From Alisma plantago-aquatica (lineage: Eukaryota > Streptophyta > Magnoliopsida > Alismatales > Alismataceae), in the NCBI GenBank assembly GCA_963693085.1, contig OY856409.1:1538037072-1538101071 (forward strand): a stretch of DNA of 64,000 nucleotides, given 5' to 3'. Under the pieces are notes generated by a model. That model was not told the origin of the DNA and ran no database searches. It saw only the letters and a list, made by a program, of their open reading frames with translations. Positions 25,611 through 36,666 of the stretch are shown here, in pieces (within the stretch, counting starts at the first letter, position 1; each line of letters opens with the position of its first letter). Position numbers and translations under genes: made by a program.

Positions 25611-27855
25611 TGTTAGTATGTATGCCCTGAGAGACAATCATGGGATGATTGGTGGGATACATTAAGATTGATTTGATAAAACTCAAAGGCAAGCTTCCAA
25701 TTCTTTCTGGTTCAGTCATATGAGATAGTGATAGAATAGATTGAATGTCTAGAGAATGACAGTACTCAATGACATATGCCTTTAGGTTCATGACCTGAAC
25801 GATGAGATCATACGGATGCTAAGAGTTTGTACATTCTTGTTATGTCCCTAGTCGGATGTCATTGTGGAAGGTAGATAGACAACAATGACACACAAGACTA
25901 GATTGTGGTGTTGGTTGATGACAAAATATCATTAGTCATGATATAGAGATATCAAACCAAACACATAAGTACTTGTTAGAAAACAAGTGTACCAGACACA
26001 CCCACCGTGAGTTTGACACATGGAACCATGAGATGGTAGTCACAGTCAGTACTCACAGTGATGGTGGTGAGTGTGATTCTTTGACCTGAAATCACTACAC
26101 TCAACACATGTCGTTGGGCACACTTTGACATCATCAAACGCATTCCTGAAACATGGGTTGTTATAAAGGTGATGATTGGGTGGCTTTGACACATGGGACT
26201 TTTGAGGGGTGAGTGATAGATATGAGGTTTGTCCCTCCTGAGGGAGTTTGATATCCAAGGCCACTTGATGAGTAGGATTGAGATAGGCGTGCGCACGCAT
26301 GTGTGAATCAGTATGTGATATTGATGTCATACATATCTCGTTCAATCTGCTCTGAGATCAAGAAAGTGAATGAACGTTGACAGGATGACTGTTCCATGCC
26401 TCGAGTTCATTCGGGATATCAGTGACAAAGGAATTATACATTCTTTGTAACACCATTCACGGATTGTAGGATTGAAAGTTGTTCTCCAACTTTCTACTTT
26501 CACTTGGGTAGCACTGATGTGTGACTAGGCACCGCTCTTTGCTTGTGAAGTCATAAGTGTTATGGACTTTCACTGCCAACGTGAAATGGACCTGCAGGGT
26601 CACACACATAGGATTTAAACTGGAAGAGGATATCTGTCCACAAGCAATGTTTAGATTGATTACTAAAGGAGTTTAGTAGTTCAATTAAACACTCAATTAA
26701 TTGATAGCTCAATATCATAATGTTCAAGGTGTTGGACATATTGATTGGAGTATCAGATTGATTGAAATCGCAATTGACTGATTCTGCACAACCTGTACTC
26801 CCAACCGATCGGTTCAAGTGTTGAACCAGCTGGCTGAGGTTGCTGAACCGGCCGACTCAAGTGTTGAACCGATCGGCTCAAGTCCAGAGTGAACTGATTG
26901 CTTCAAGTGTTGAAACGATCGATTCAACTGGTGCAACCGAGCAAGTTGGGAAAGTAGGATTGGTGAGAATTTTCCTTTCGTTTCAAATTGCCCAATTTGA
27001 TTGGGAATAGGATTGGTATTCAATACCAATTAGAAACAACAAGAAGGAGGATAGTCTATCGGGAACCGACCAGGACCACCAACCGACCGGTTCACTTGTG
27101 AACCGACCAGTTGAGGTGTCCCAACCGACCGTTTCATTAGTGAACCGATCGGTTCAGGTCTTCAACCGACCGGTTCACTTGTGAACCGATCGGTTGAGGT
27201 TGCGAGTTGGTTGCTTTTGTGGAAAATCTCAAACCCTTCTACTCCTACTTTTAGTCCTGCATTTCCCGGGATGGAGAACCCTGTCCCATGACCCTCCTAT
27301 ATAGGGGTATTTGGGGCTTCTCCAGGTACAGCTCAGTGCAATCAGTTGCTCTGTAAAGTTGTCATTCTCTCTGGTTTTGGTAACCGAGAGAGAGTCCGAG
27401 CAAGTGCTTCCCGCAAAGGGAGCTGCAGCAAGGGAAGGACAACTGCAGTTGCAACTAAAGGCAGGAGAGCATGTTGGCGACTAGTACGTCAACAGGAGGG
27501 TGCGACTCCTTCTACTTCCTTGTGGGACAAGGAGTGTGGAGTTCCAGGTGGTCCATGTGGACTACTTTAGAGGCGGGAGGTTTCTGTCGCTCAGGAGGAC
27601 AACTGTCATCTGACAGTCCGGTGAGATCAGGAATCGTCAGTCCTGGTGCGACCAGGAGCTGCACAGACACCGTCAAAGATCGGATTTGAAGACCGCGCAA
27701 GGCGCGAGGTATTGTCGCCGAGCAAGCCTCGGGACAAGGTATGATTCCACAAACCATCCTTTCCTATTATATAGACGTTGACGTGTTTCCTTGTCCGGGT
27801 TTGGGGGATAAAATTTTGTTTCCGCTGCCTTCTCTGCCTCCCCTAAAACTCATCA
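25611..27855 (+). repeat. Element B 3' LTR
   Basis: It begins TGTTAGTATG and ends ACTCATCA, followed by the target copy ACAAT. It is co-linear with the 5' LTR, including the palindrome array (26801-27200) and promoter region. Differences are mostly transitions at CG sites, as expected from methylated DNA. Confidence 0.93.
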
Positions 27856-27860
27856 ACAAT

Positions 27861-29784
27861 AACACATAAGATCAGAATGTGAGTTGGTTGATGACTAAAT
27901 CTCATTAGTTGTGATATGGCAATATCAAAGCAAGCACACATATACATGTTAGGGAATAGTGTATCGCACAGACCCACCTTGAGAGTGACACATAGTTATG
28001 GTGGTCACAGTCATCTCTCACTGTAAAGGTGATGATTGTGATTCTTAGACCTCAAATCATTGCACTCGTCACATGTCATTAACTACGCTTTAACATCAAC
28101 ATTGTCCTAAAACATGGGTTGTTATGGTGATGATGATTGGGTGACTTTGACACATGGGGACAGACTGTGTGTGATAGATAAGGGATTTGTCCCTCCTACT
28201 GGAGTATGACATCCTAGCTACTTGATAAGAGAGATTGAGAAACACATGAACAAGAACATGTGAATCAATATATGATATTAGGGTCACATTATCTTAGACA
28301 CTCTGCTCTTGGTTCAATAAATATGGATTGAACATTGACATTATGACCTAACATGCTTCCAGTTCATCCTGCATATCAGAGACAAATGAATTATACAATC
28401 ACTACAACACCTTACATAGATTGTAGGTTGAAGTTGTTCTCTAACTTTCCATTTCACTTGAGTAGCACTGATATGCGACTAGCCACCACTCTTTGCTTGT
28501 GATGTCATAAGCTATTATGGACATTCATTGCCAACGTGACATGGGACCTATAGGGTCACACACATAGAAACTCATCTAGAAGAGGAGTTTGATCTTGAAT
28601 GACAATTGGATTGATTACTAAAGTGCTTAGATATTCAATTCACGTAATTGATCACTTGATTGGCTAACTAGGTCTGCAAACGATCATCACACTAGGTGAG
28701 ACAGCCATTTGGGTAGCCATACGGGTGTCTCAAGTAGTTGAGATGGCTGTTTGGGGGTCAGGTTGATCGGAGATCGATTTGGCTTAGTTTTTCCCTTGAA
28801 CCAACCGGCTTAGCTCAACTCATCAGACGGCCATTTGGGTGAGTGAAATAGATGTCTCTCTTGGTGAGACGACCCAGTTGGGGCCAAATGAAGGTTTGGG
28901 ATGTTTACAAATAGTTTCAATTGCATTTACTTGAGAATCAAGTAAAATTAATATGTATATTAATTGGAATCAAAATTTCAAAGTTCGTTTGCAATTAGGA
29001 AACTACCAAATGGTCGTTTGGTAGTGCGAGACAACCATCTCACATGCCAGCTGAGAATATGGGTATGAGAAATAGCCATTTCAGCTATTACAAGTTGTAA
29101 AAATTCAAGATCTTCTTCTCCTTTCCACTCTCGCACATTAATACCATACCAGATAGCAACTACGAACCTTGACCCTGGACTCTACTATAAATATAGGGGT
29201 ATTGGGGGCTTTCTAGAGCTCAATTACAACACAAACAACTAAGAATCAGTTCCTCTAACAACTATTGTCGTCTTTGATTGTGGTAACCAAGAGAGCTCGG
29301 GAAAGTCCTACATGAAAAGGAGGGATAGACAATGGGAGAGACAACTAAGAAGTTGTCATTGTGGGAGAGCATGTTGGTGACTAGTACACCAATGGAAGGG
29401 ACAACACCTTCCTGTCCAATCCTGGTGAATGACATGAGTTATAGTTGGTCCGTGTAGACTACTCTAGAGGCAGGAGTCCTTCAGCTGCTACTCGGAGAGC
29501 AAAGTAAACTTGCAGTCTGTGGCCAGACCACTAGAGTTGCTGTAGAGGTTGCCTAGAAGTTGTTTGTGATGAAGACCAAGAGCTGCACAACCACCATCGA
29601 AGAGCAACTTGTCAAAAGTTGCAAAGAAGTGAGTTTTGTCACTAGACTTGCTCCAGGATCAGGTATAACTCATTAAAACCATCCTTCCTATTTTATAGTA
29701 GTTGACACGATCTTTCTGTTATGGGAATATAGATAGATAAATTTTTATTTTCGCGGCTATACACTATGCCTGTATTTCCTTATA
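27861..29784 (+). repeat. Element A 5' LTR, second part
   Basis: It continues the 5' LTR after B (AACACATAAGATCAGAATG, as at 42798 in the 3' LTR). With the first part the LTR totals about 2225 bases. A motif array with GAGACGGCCATTTGGGTGAG-like words is at 28680-28880. The end is inferred from the primer-binding site; the terminal CA appears mutated to TA. Confidence 0.85.
29186..29193 (+). promoter_or_regulatory. TATA box of element A 5' LTR
   Basis: CTATAAATATAGGGG is at the position equivalent to B's TATA box. The matching TATAAATA in A's 3' LTR is at 44147-44154. Confidence 0.65.
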
Positions 29785-29785
29785 G

Positions 29786-29797
29786 TGGTATCAAAGC
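29786..29797 (+). other. Element A primer-binding site
   Basis: TGGTATCAAAGC is one base from the initiator-methionine tRNA site TGGTATCAGAGC and directly follows the 5' LTR. Confidence 0.85.
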
Positions 29798-29927
29798 CAC
29801 ATCAATTTACTATGATTTATGATAATCAATATGATTGGGTTTTTATTTCTTATTTATTGCATATGATGTGGATATTTAAACTACTCTCATATGCTTATCC
29901 GATCAAAGACCACATAAACCCACACTA

Positions 29928-29928
<1 letters not shown>

Positions 29929-30022
<94 letters not shown>
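29929..30022. repeat. (TA)n(TG)n microsatellite
   Basis: About 50 bases of TA followed by about 43 bases of TG, in the leader of A. The equivalent place in B's leader has only ordinary AT-rich sequence, so this expanded in A. A frame starting at 29978 that reads CVCVCV is an artefact of the TG run. Confidence 0.95.
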
Positions 30023-30025
<3 letters not shown>

Positions 30026-30396
30026 ATACATATACCTCACCCTAAAAGAGGTTTTGATGGTGGATGTGTAGTGTGGTTATGGCCTAAACCCCTTTTCCAT
30101 ATGTGGTTTGATGGTTTGGTTCCAGTTTATCTTAGTCTATGTACCAAGCCTCTACCTCCTTCTTCCCAATGTGAATTTAATTCTTTCCTACCTTTCCTCT
30201 CCTCGAATGTAACTCGAGGTTTCTCTTATATAATGTAATAAAGTAGCAATAGGATATTTTTCTTTTCTTGCAAAGATGTTGAGGATGTTCATCACTGGTT
30301 GAGATGACCAGTTAGTGAGATGAACTGACCATCTGTAGGACCATGGAGGAGAGGATGATAGAACCAAACGACCTCCTAGTAGACCCAACCAACCAT

Positions 30397-30830
30397 CATT
30401 ACTACAGAAATAGCATTCAGTGTCGCTTTTCTGGGCGTCGGTTATTAAGGAACACGGACGCCTTATATTAAAGGCGTCGGTTATTTAGAAGAACCGACGT
30501 ATATATTCAAAGACCAGCCAAACACGGGTACCGCTTTGTATACAGCGTCGGTTGTTTATAAAAAACCGACGCCTAATGCCATCCAATTTTCGAGCGAAAA
30601 AAATAATGTCACTTTTGGCGTCGAGTCTGTAGTTAAAACACCGACGCTTATGTGCGATGGAAATTTGCGCGAAAAGTGTCCTTTTCCGCGTCGGTCGTCC
30701 TTTAATCACCGACGCTGAATGTGGTTCCCGCCAAACATTTTCACGAAAATATCGTCCAAATGGACGTCGGATGTTGCGAACGACCGACGGTAAAGATGTT
30801 TAGGCGTTGGTTTTTGTAAACAACTGACGC
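30397..30830. repeat. CACTA left terminus and subterminal hairpin array
   Basis: After the imperfect terminal inverted repeat (about 28 bases) come about six pairs of GCGTCGGTT and its complement AACCGACGC, each pair forming a hairpin with a short AT-rich loop, for example around 30471-30500, 30543-30573, 30617-30650 and 30688-30715. In En/Spm such repeats bind the TnpA protein and bring the ends together (family knowledge). Confidence 0.88.
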
Positions 30831-30859
30831 CATTTGGGAACTTCATAACCTTCGATCGC

Positions 30860-31390
30860 CTGACTCTTCCCCTTTCTTATGTTTCATTGCTACCCTATTT
30901 CCCTATTGCGGCGATTTCTCCGGCGATTTCTCTGCTGCTGCTACTAGTTTTTCTCCGGCGCTTCTCTCCGGCGCTTCTCTCCGGTGCCCCATCTCCGGTG
31001 TCCCCTCTCCGGCGCCCCTCTCCGACGCGTTTCTTCTCTGGCACCCCTGCTGCCCGCCCTGCTGCTCCAACCACCTGCGCCGCCGCCACGCCTGACAACC
31101 GGCGCCGCCGCAACGCCTGGTGCCCACCTGCCTGCCATGCCTGAGAACCGGCGCCGCCGTACCCCCTTCTCCTTCTCCTCCGCCTGGCCGCTGCCTGCCT
31201 GCCGCCGCCTGGCCGCCTGCCTGCCTGCTGCGGCTGACGCTCCTGCTCGTCGGAGTCACTGCCGCTGGTTCTGGAGCTCGTCGGCCGCCACCCACGTACT
31301 CAACCAGCTCGACCTCACCCTACTCTTCTTGCCCAGGTACCTGCAGACCTACCCAGGCGCGAAATTGGTTCTTTATGTGCTGACCTAATC
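30860..31390 (+). promoter_or_regulatory. GC-rich block, likely CACTA 5' exon/control region
   Basis: A sharp GC- and CpG-rich island in otherwise AT-rich DNA, with repeated TCTCCGGCGCC words near 30950-31020 and many CTGCC words after. Open frames exist on both strands because stop codons are rare in GC-rich DNA, and they look like low-complexity Pro/Ala/Arg text. A plausible splice donor (CCCAG then GTACCT) is at about 31337. In maize Spm a GC-rich first exon just inside the end is the methylation-sensitive downstream control region; the same position here suggests a similar role (inference). It could also be a captured host fragment. Confidence 0.5.
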
Positions 31391-31940
31391 TGCTTGCCTA
31401 ATCTGCTTGCATGAAATTGGCTCCCTACTCTGCTTGCTTAATGTGCCTAATCTGCTTTAAGTGGTCCTAATATCATAACATGATAGTTTTATTATATGAT
31501 TTGTGGCACTTTAGGGTGTATATACATGCAAATTATATAAGTGATAGATGTTGGATGTTTGTCAAGGTTTCTTGAAGATTGAATAAGTGATAGATGCTGG
31601 ATGTTTATTTATTTCATCTATCCATGTTGCCTATAGTTTATAACATTGCATTGTGAATTATTGCATGTTTGAAACTATGAAATTCTTGATTTATTAGATG
31701 ATATTCAAGAAAACCCTAGTTTGATGAGCATGTTGTTAATCATGTTAATTATGATTCTTCTATATATTCTGATGTCATTATATAATTATGTGATCCCAAC
31801 ATATTAAATTGAATTAGAATGATTTCATGAATTATAGGGTTTATATAAGAATGACAACACATGTATTTGTTGGCCTAGAAACTCGTCCAAGATTTACTCA
31901 GTAGGAGTAAATCTTGGATAGTCCCCAGTTTGGGACTGTT

Positions 31941-32130
31941 CTTGAACACCTAATCTCACTTAGGATGTAAGTGTATAATGTGTATTGGGTTTTCGAGAAA
32001 ATTTCGGCAGCATTTCCCCGTTTGTTCTCTAAGTACATATGTACTTAGAGAACAACGGGGAAATGCTGCCGAAATTTTCTTGAAAACCAAATACACATTA
32101 TACACTTACTAGTGAGATTAGGTGTTCAAG
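31941..32130. repeat. Perfect-centred foldback inside the CACTA element
   Basis: Arms of about 98 and 92 bases meet at the palindrome AGTACATATGTACT (32032-32045) and match at over 90%. The flanks also carry a direct repeat of the GTTGGCCTAGAAAC type at about 31868 and 32182. It lies upstream of the B3-like exon, within what is probably an intron or 5' region. A transcript across it would form a long hairpin. Confidence 0.9.
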
Positions 32131-32355
32131 GATGGGATAGGTGGTACACATTTATTATATATAAGATTGACATCAAATGTGTTTGTTGGCCTAGAAACCC
32201 ATCCAAGATTGACTAATATATACTTGTTTCCTAATATATACTTGTTTAAAAGGTTAACTGATGTTATACAACTTTTTCTGAAAATATATAACATCGTTAT
32301 ATGTACTTACACTTTGTTAATACTAATATTGTGCAGTCTCTGTCTTCCCATAACA

Positions 32356-32772
32356 ATGACTATGAATTGGGCCTCTATGTCAATGTTAACGTTCCCTATT
32401 GAAGAACAATTGGACATCATCCTAGATGATCGTTCCTTAAACCAATTGGTCATACCCAAACATTGGCGTTTTCTAAAAGGAAGACACTACATGCCTGGTA
32501 AAGTGACCCTAACTTTTGGAAATTATTCACATGTAATCGAGGTTGAGTATGATTTGGCGGGAAATCTTGTATCAAAATCCGGTTGGCGTGATTGGATTGG
32601 AGAGCTGTATCTGGTCCGTTGGAATAGGCTTTTTCTCCGTCCAGTTGGCGATAATTCCATCAAAGTTTGGATAACCAACAACAACTGCGAGACCCCCGAT
32701 CATCTTCTGCGGTATGAGCGCACGGCGTCGGATATCATCTATGAGGAATCTGAATCTGAATCTGAGGCGTGA
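32356..32772 (+). CDS. B3-like DNA-binding protein encoded in the CACTA element
   Basis: A 138-residue product. A splice-acceptor-like TTGTGCAG ends at about 32336, and the first ATG after it is at 32356 (MTMNWASMS...); an upstream in-frame ATG at 32122 lies in the presumed intron. Residues about 31-106 look like the plant B3 fold: LVIPKHWR for the first strand, then KVTLTFGNYSHVIEVEYD, then SKSGWRDWI for the central strand-helix (compare the family's SGWxxF), and LFLRPVGDNSIKVWI for the last strands. The C-terminus is acidic (YEESESESESEA, residues 129-138). B3 domains bind short DNA sites in plant transcription factors such as ARF, ABI3 and REM. The gene lies 460 bases upstream of the transposase on the same strand, so it is a candidate accessory terminus-binding protein or a captured host exon. 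The frame is intact. The B3 call is from motif appearance only. Confidence 0.55.
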   Translation: MTMNWASMSMLTFPIEEQLDIILDDRSLNQLVIPKHWRFLKGRHYMPGKVTLTFGNYSHVIEVEYDLAGNLVSKSGWRDWIGELYLVRWNRLFLRPVGDNSIKVWITNNNCETPDHLLRYERTASDIIYEESESESEA

Positions 32773-33233
32773 TTGGATTGGAGAGCTTCGTGACACAGCT
32801 TCATCATCAAAAAGAAGTTATTGATGCATGCGGGACCATGTTGGTGTAGTATTTAGTTGTCTATCTATCTAGACTTGTCTGTATTAATAGTTTTTTTAAT
32901 TATGCGCATGTTTAGGGGTACACCAACCCCTTTGTTTAGTTATTGTTATAACTAAAGTGTGTGTTCCCATGAATGGAACTGTAAGTTGCTACATGAATGC
33001 TTATAACTGAAGTGTGTGTTCCCATGAATGTTCCCATTTACATGATTACACTACTATTTTCTCATATTGTCTTGCCTAAAAAAAAATTCTTTTATTGTTT
33101 AGTCTATTTTAATACGACATACTTGCTTATATCTTTCTTAATGATGAACTGTAATACGACATACTTGCTTATATACTTGTTTCCTAATATATACTTGCTT
33201 TCCTAATATATACTTGCTTTCTCTGATCATAGA

Positions 33234-36200
33234 ATGGATAGATCATGGATGTCCATTCGTAATCGTTGCACCCCAGAGTTTATATCTGGTCTTGATCAGT
33301 TTATTAGATTTGCTGAGGAACATAGGAAAAAACCTACAGATAGGTTCTACTGTCCATGTAGGCATTGCGGTAACAACTTGAAAGTCAACACTGGTGAGGA
33401 AATCAAAAGTCATGTCATGTGCAACGGGATTGTACAAGGCTATACAGAATGGCACTGGCATGGAGAGATTTCAAAATCGAATCTAGTAGATGTCAATAGC
33501 AGTGCTTGGGTGGAAGAAGAAATTGCCTCCGATGACGTAAATGTGAACGAACCAGTTCAGCAGACATTGTTGATGCGATGCTGGATAGTTGTAGGGTAGA
33601 GCACACCGATCCACCTCCTATCTTTACAAACATTGTGCATGATGCTGAGATACCGTTATACACAGGCTGTGCTAAGTTTATGAAGCTTAGCGCTGTGCTG
33701 AGATTGTATAAGTTGAAAGCTAACAATAGATGGAGCGACAAAAGCTTCACTGAATTGTTGACTTTGTTGAAAGAAATTCTTCCTAAAGGAAACGAGCTGC
33801 CAATCTCAACATACCAGGAAAGAAAATGTTGTGCCCAATGGGAATGGAGGCCAAAAAGATACATGCATGCCCGAATGATTGTGTATTATTTCAAAAGGAC
33901 TATGTAGATTTGAAAGATTGTCCAAAATGTGGTGCGTCACGATATAAATTGACGACTTCGGGGGAGTCCAAAACTGGTTCTCCTGCCAAGGTGTTGTGGT
34001 ATCTACCTATAACATCACGGTTTCAACGCTTGTTTGCAAATCCGAAAGATGCGAAGAATTTGAGGTGGCATGCAGATGTTAAGAAAAATAATGATGGGAT
34101 CCTACGACATGCGTCTGATTCCCCACAGTGGAACAAGATTGATGTATTGTTCCCTGAATTTGGTGAAGAAGTCAGGAATCTAAGACTTGGGCTTTGTACA
34201 GACGGGATGAATCCGTACGGGACATTGAGCAGCCAACATAGCACTTGGCCAGTCATGCTTGTTATATACAATCTTCCTCCCTGGCTGTGTATGAAAAATA
34301 AGTACGTTATGTTGTCATTGTTGATATCGGGCCCTAAACAACCCGGAAATGATATCGATGTTTATCTTGAACCTTTGATTGATGACTTAAAGAAACTTTG
34401 GGCTGAAGGTGTGATGACCTATGATGCTTCAGCAAGAGAGACATTTCGTTTGCATGCTATGTTGTTTTGCACTATTAATGACTTTCCGGCATATGGGAAT
34501 TTGTCTGGATATAGTGTCAAAGGAGCTAAAGCGTGTCCTATATGTGAAGAAAACACTGATTCAATAAGACTAAAATATGGCGGCAAGACTGTATATCTTG
34601 GTCATCGAAGGTTTCTTTCAAAATTCCATCCGTATCGTAGGAAGCGCAAAGCATTCAATGGATGGAATGATGAACGGAGTGCACCTAAACCTATACCAGG
34701 GGATGTTGTTTATGAAAGAGTAAAAGACATTGTCAATGAATTTGGTAAGAAATCACAATGTAGTATGGCCACACGGAGTGACAATTCTTCATTCAAAAAG
34801 AAGTCAATATTTTGGGATCTTCCTTATTGGAGTTCTTTGTCAGTCAGGCATTGTATCGATGTAATGCACGTTGAGAAAAATGTCTGTGATAGCATCATTG
34901 GTACTCTATTAAATATACCAGGTAAGACTAAAGATGGGATAAAATCCAGACTGGACCTACGTGAAATGGGAATAAGGTCAGAATTAAAAGAATTACGTGA
35001 AATGGGAATAAGGTCAGAATTACGTGAAATGGGAATAAGGTCAGAATTAACAAAATTACGTGAAATGGGTAATAAAAGAACATACTTACCTCCCGCTTGT
35101 TACACGTTGTCTAGAAAGGAGAAGAAAACTTTTTGTGAATGCTTGGTAAATGTTAAGGTGCCACATGGTTACTCATCCAACATCCGTAGATTGGTATCAA
35201 TGAAAGATCTGAAGTTGATAGGTCTTAAATCTCATGATTGTCACACTCTAATGCAACAAATATTGCCCGTGGCAATTCGATCTATATTGCCGAAGCATGT
35301 AAGGTTTGCAATTACCAGACTTTGTTTCTTTTTCAACAGTCTATGCAGCAAAGTTATTGACCCTGATACTCTCGATAATTTGCAAAGAGAAGTGGTTGTT
35401 ACCCTATGTCAGCTTGAGATGTATTTCCCTCCTTCGTTCTTTGATATCATGGTACATCTTGTTGTCCACTTGACTAGGGAAGTGAAAATCTTGGGACCGG
35501 TTTTCTTGCATTGGATGTATCCCTTTGAACGATACATGAGCGTTTTTAAAGGTGATGTTCGAAACCGTTATCGTCCTGAAGGGAGTATTATTGAAGGTTA
35601 TGTGGCGAGAGAGGTTATGGATTTCTGCAATGACTTTCTCAGTGGTAATGACACTCCTGATAATGACAAGAATATTGAGGAGGGCAAAGGAATTTTGGGA
35701 TCACGGGTGAAAGTAATCAGCCGTGAGCAGTTGGAACAAGCTCACTTGTATATTTTACATAATATGGACGAAGTGAGTGTTTATATCGAGGAACATACCA
35801 ATTTCATAAAGAGACAACATCCTCGAGCAAGTTCAATGTGGCTTGCTAGAGAGCATAATAAGACTTTTACTAAGTGGTTTGAAGATAAAGTCTTACATCA
35901 ACTATCTCAAACACCAAATGATATTACAGAAACTATCAAATGTCTCGCCTTTAAACCAAAACTGAATGTTATGTCTTATGAATGGTTTGACATTAATGGA
36001 TTCACATATTACACAAAGCGCCAAGATGATAAGAGTGTCGTCCAAAATAGTGGGGTCACTCTTCAAGTGTCAACTATGTACTTTGCAAGTGCAAAGGATA
36101 AGAGTCCACGTGAAGCTAAAATGTCATATTACGGTGTCATTGAAGACATTTGGGAGTTTGACTACATAGATTTCAATATTCCGCTCTTTAAATGTAATTG

Positions 36201-36543
36201 GGTTGATAACACCAAAGGAGTTATAGTGGATGAATTGGGTTTCACTTTGGTGAACTTTGAAATGATTGGCGAGAAGGCTGAACCATTCATATTGGCATCA
36301 CAGGCAAAACAAATATTCTATATCGATGATCCTGCAAATGATAAATGGTCGGTTGTTCTTCATGGTAAAAGACAGTTCATTGAAGATCCTATAGATGAAG
36401 AAGAGTACTATGATAAGTATGATGACTCCAGTCCATTCTCAGTTGGGTTGCCAACTCCACAAAATATTGAAGCTAATGATGACTTATATGTGCGCGGAGA
36501 TCACAATGAAGGATTGTTAATTGATAAAAGATCACAATTTTAG
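33234..36543 (+). pseudogene. CACTA TNP2-type transposase with two frameshifts
   Basis: It would cut and join the element's ends. The start MDRSWM at 33234 is the usual one for this family and follows an acceptor-like GATCATAG. The N-terminal transposase-associated domain (FYCPCRHCGNN, then TEWHWHGE) lies in the first frame. A one-base loss near 33560 moves the text to a second frame (DIVDAMLDSC), and another near 33815 to a third (from MLCPMGMEAKKIHACPNDC at 33826), open for 905 codons. Numbering from 33826: TNP2 core about 80-350 with CTDGMNPYG (D126) and DVMHVEKNV (D345), likely catalytic acids; DUF4218 about 470-605; DUF4216 about 766-845 (YYGVIEDIWEFDY). Between TNP2 and DUF4218 is an in-frame expansion of LREMGIRSEL repeats. 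Either frameshift alone would abolish a full-length product, unless they are sequence errors or small introns. Confidence 0.93.
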
Positions 36544-36666
36544 AGACATGTATGTTTATACAAATGGTAAATGTTTTCCTTTTTCTAATTTATACAAATG
36601 CTAAATGTTTTCCTTTTTCTAGTTGATACAAATGCTAAATGTTTGCCTTTTTAATGACATTTTCAG

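Larger units (their letters stand above)
18672..27855 (+). mobile_element. Element B: copia-type retrotransposon nested in A's 5' LTR
   Basis: Complete by structure: LTRs 18672-20918 (2247 bases) and 25611-27855 (2245 bases), primer-binding site at 20920, polypurine tract just before 25611, and the target duplication ACAAT at 18667-18671 and 27856-27860. Inside are a leader, a gag with in-frame stops, a non-coding middle and RT/RNase H remnants; protease and integrase are missing. LTRs look about 95-97% identical, so the insertion is fairly recent relative to A. LTR ends and gag are related to A's, so A and B are one copia lineage. Confidence 0.93.

Noticed and set aside
29978..30238. 86-codon frame beginning with repeated CV
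   Set aside because: Translation of the TG microsatellite.
30903..31295. Long overlapping frames on both strands in the GC-rich CACTA block
   Set aside because: GC-rich low-complexity text with few stops by composition; no domain. Kept only as a GC-rich control/exon candidate.
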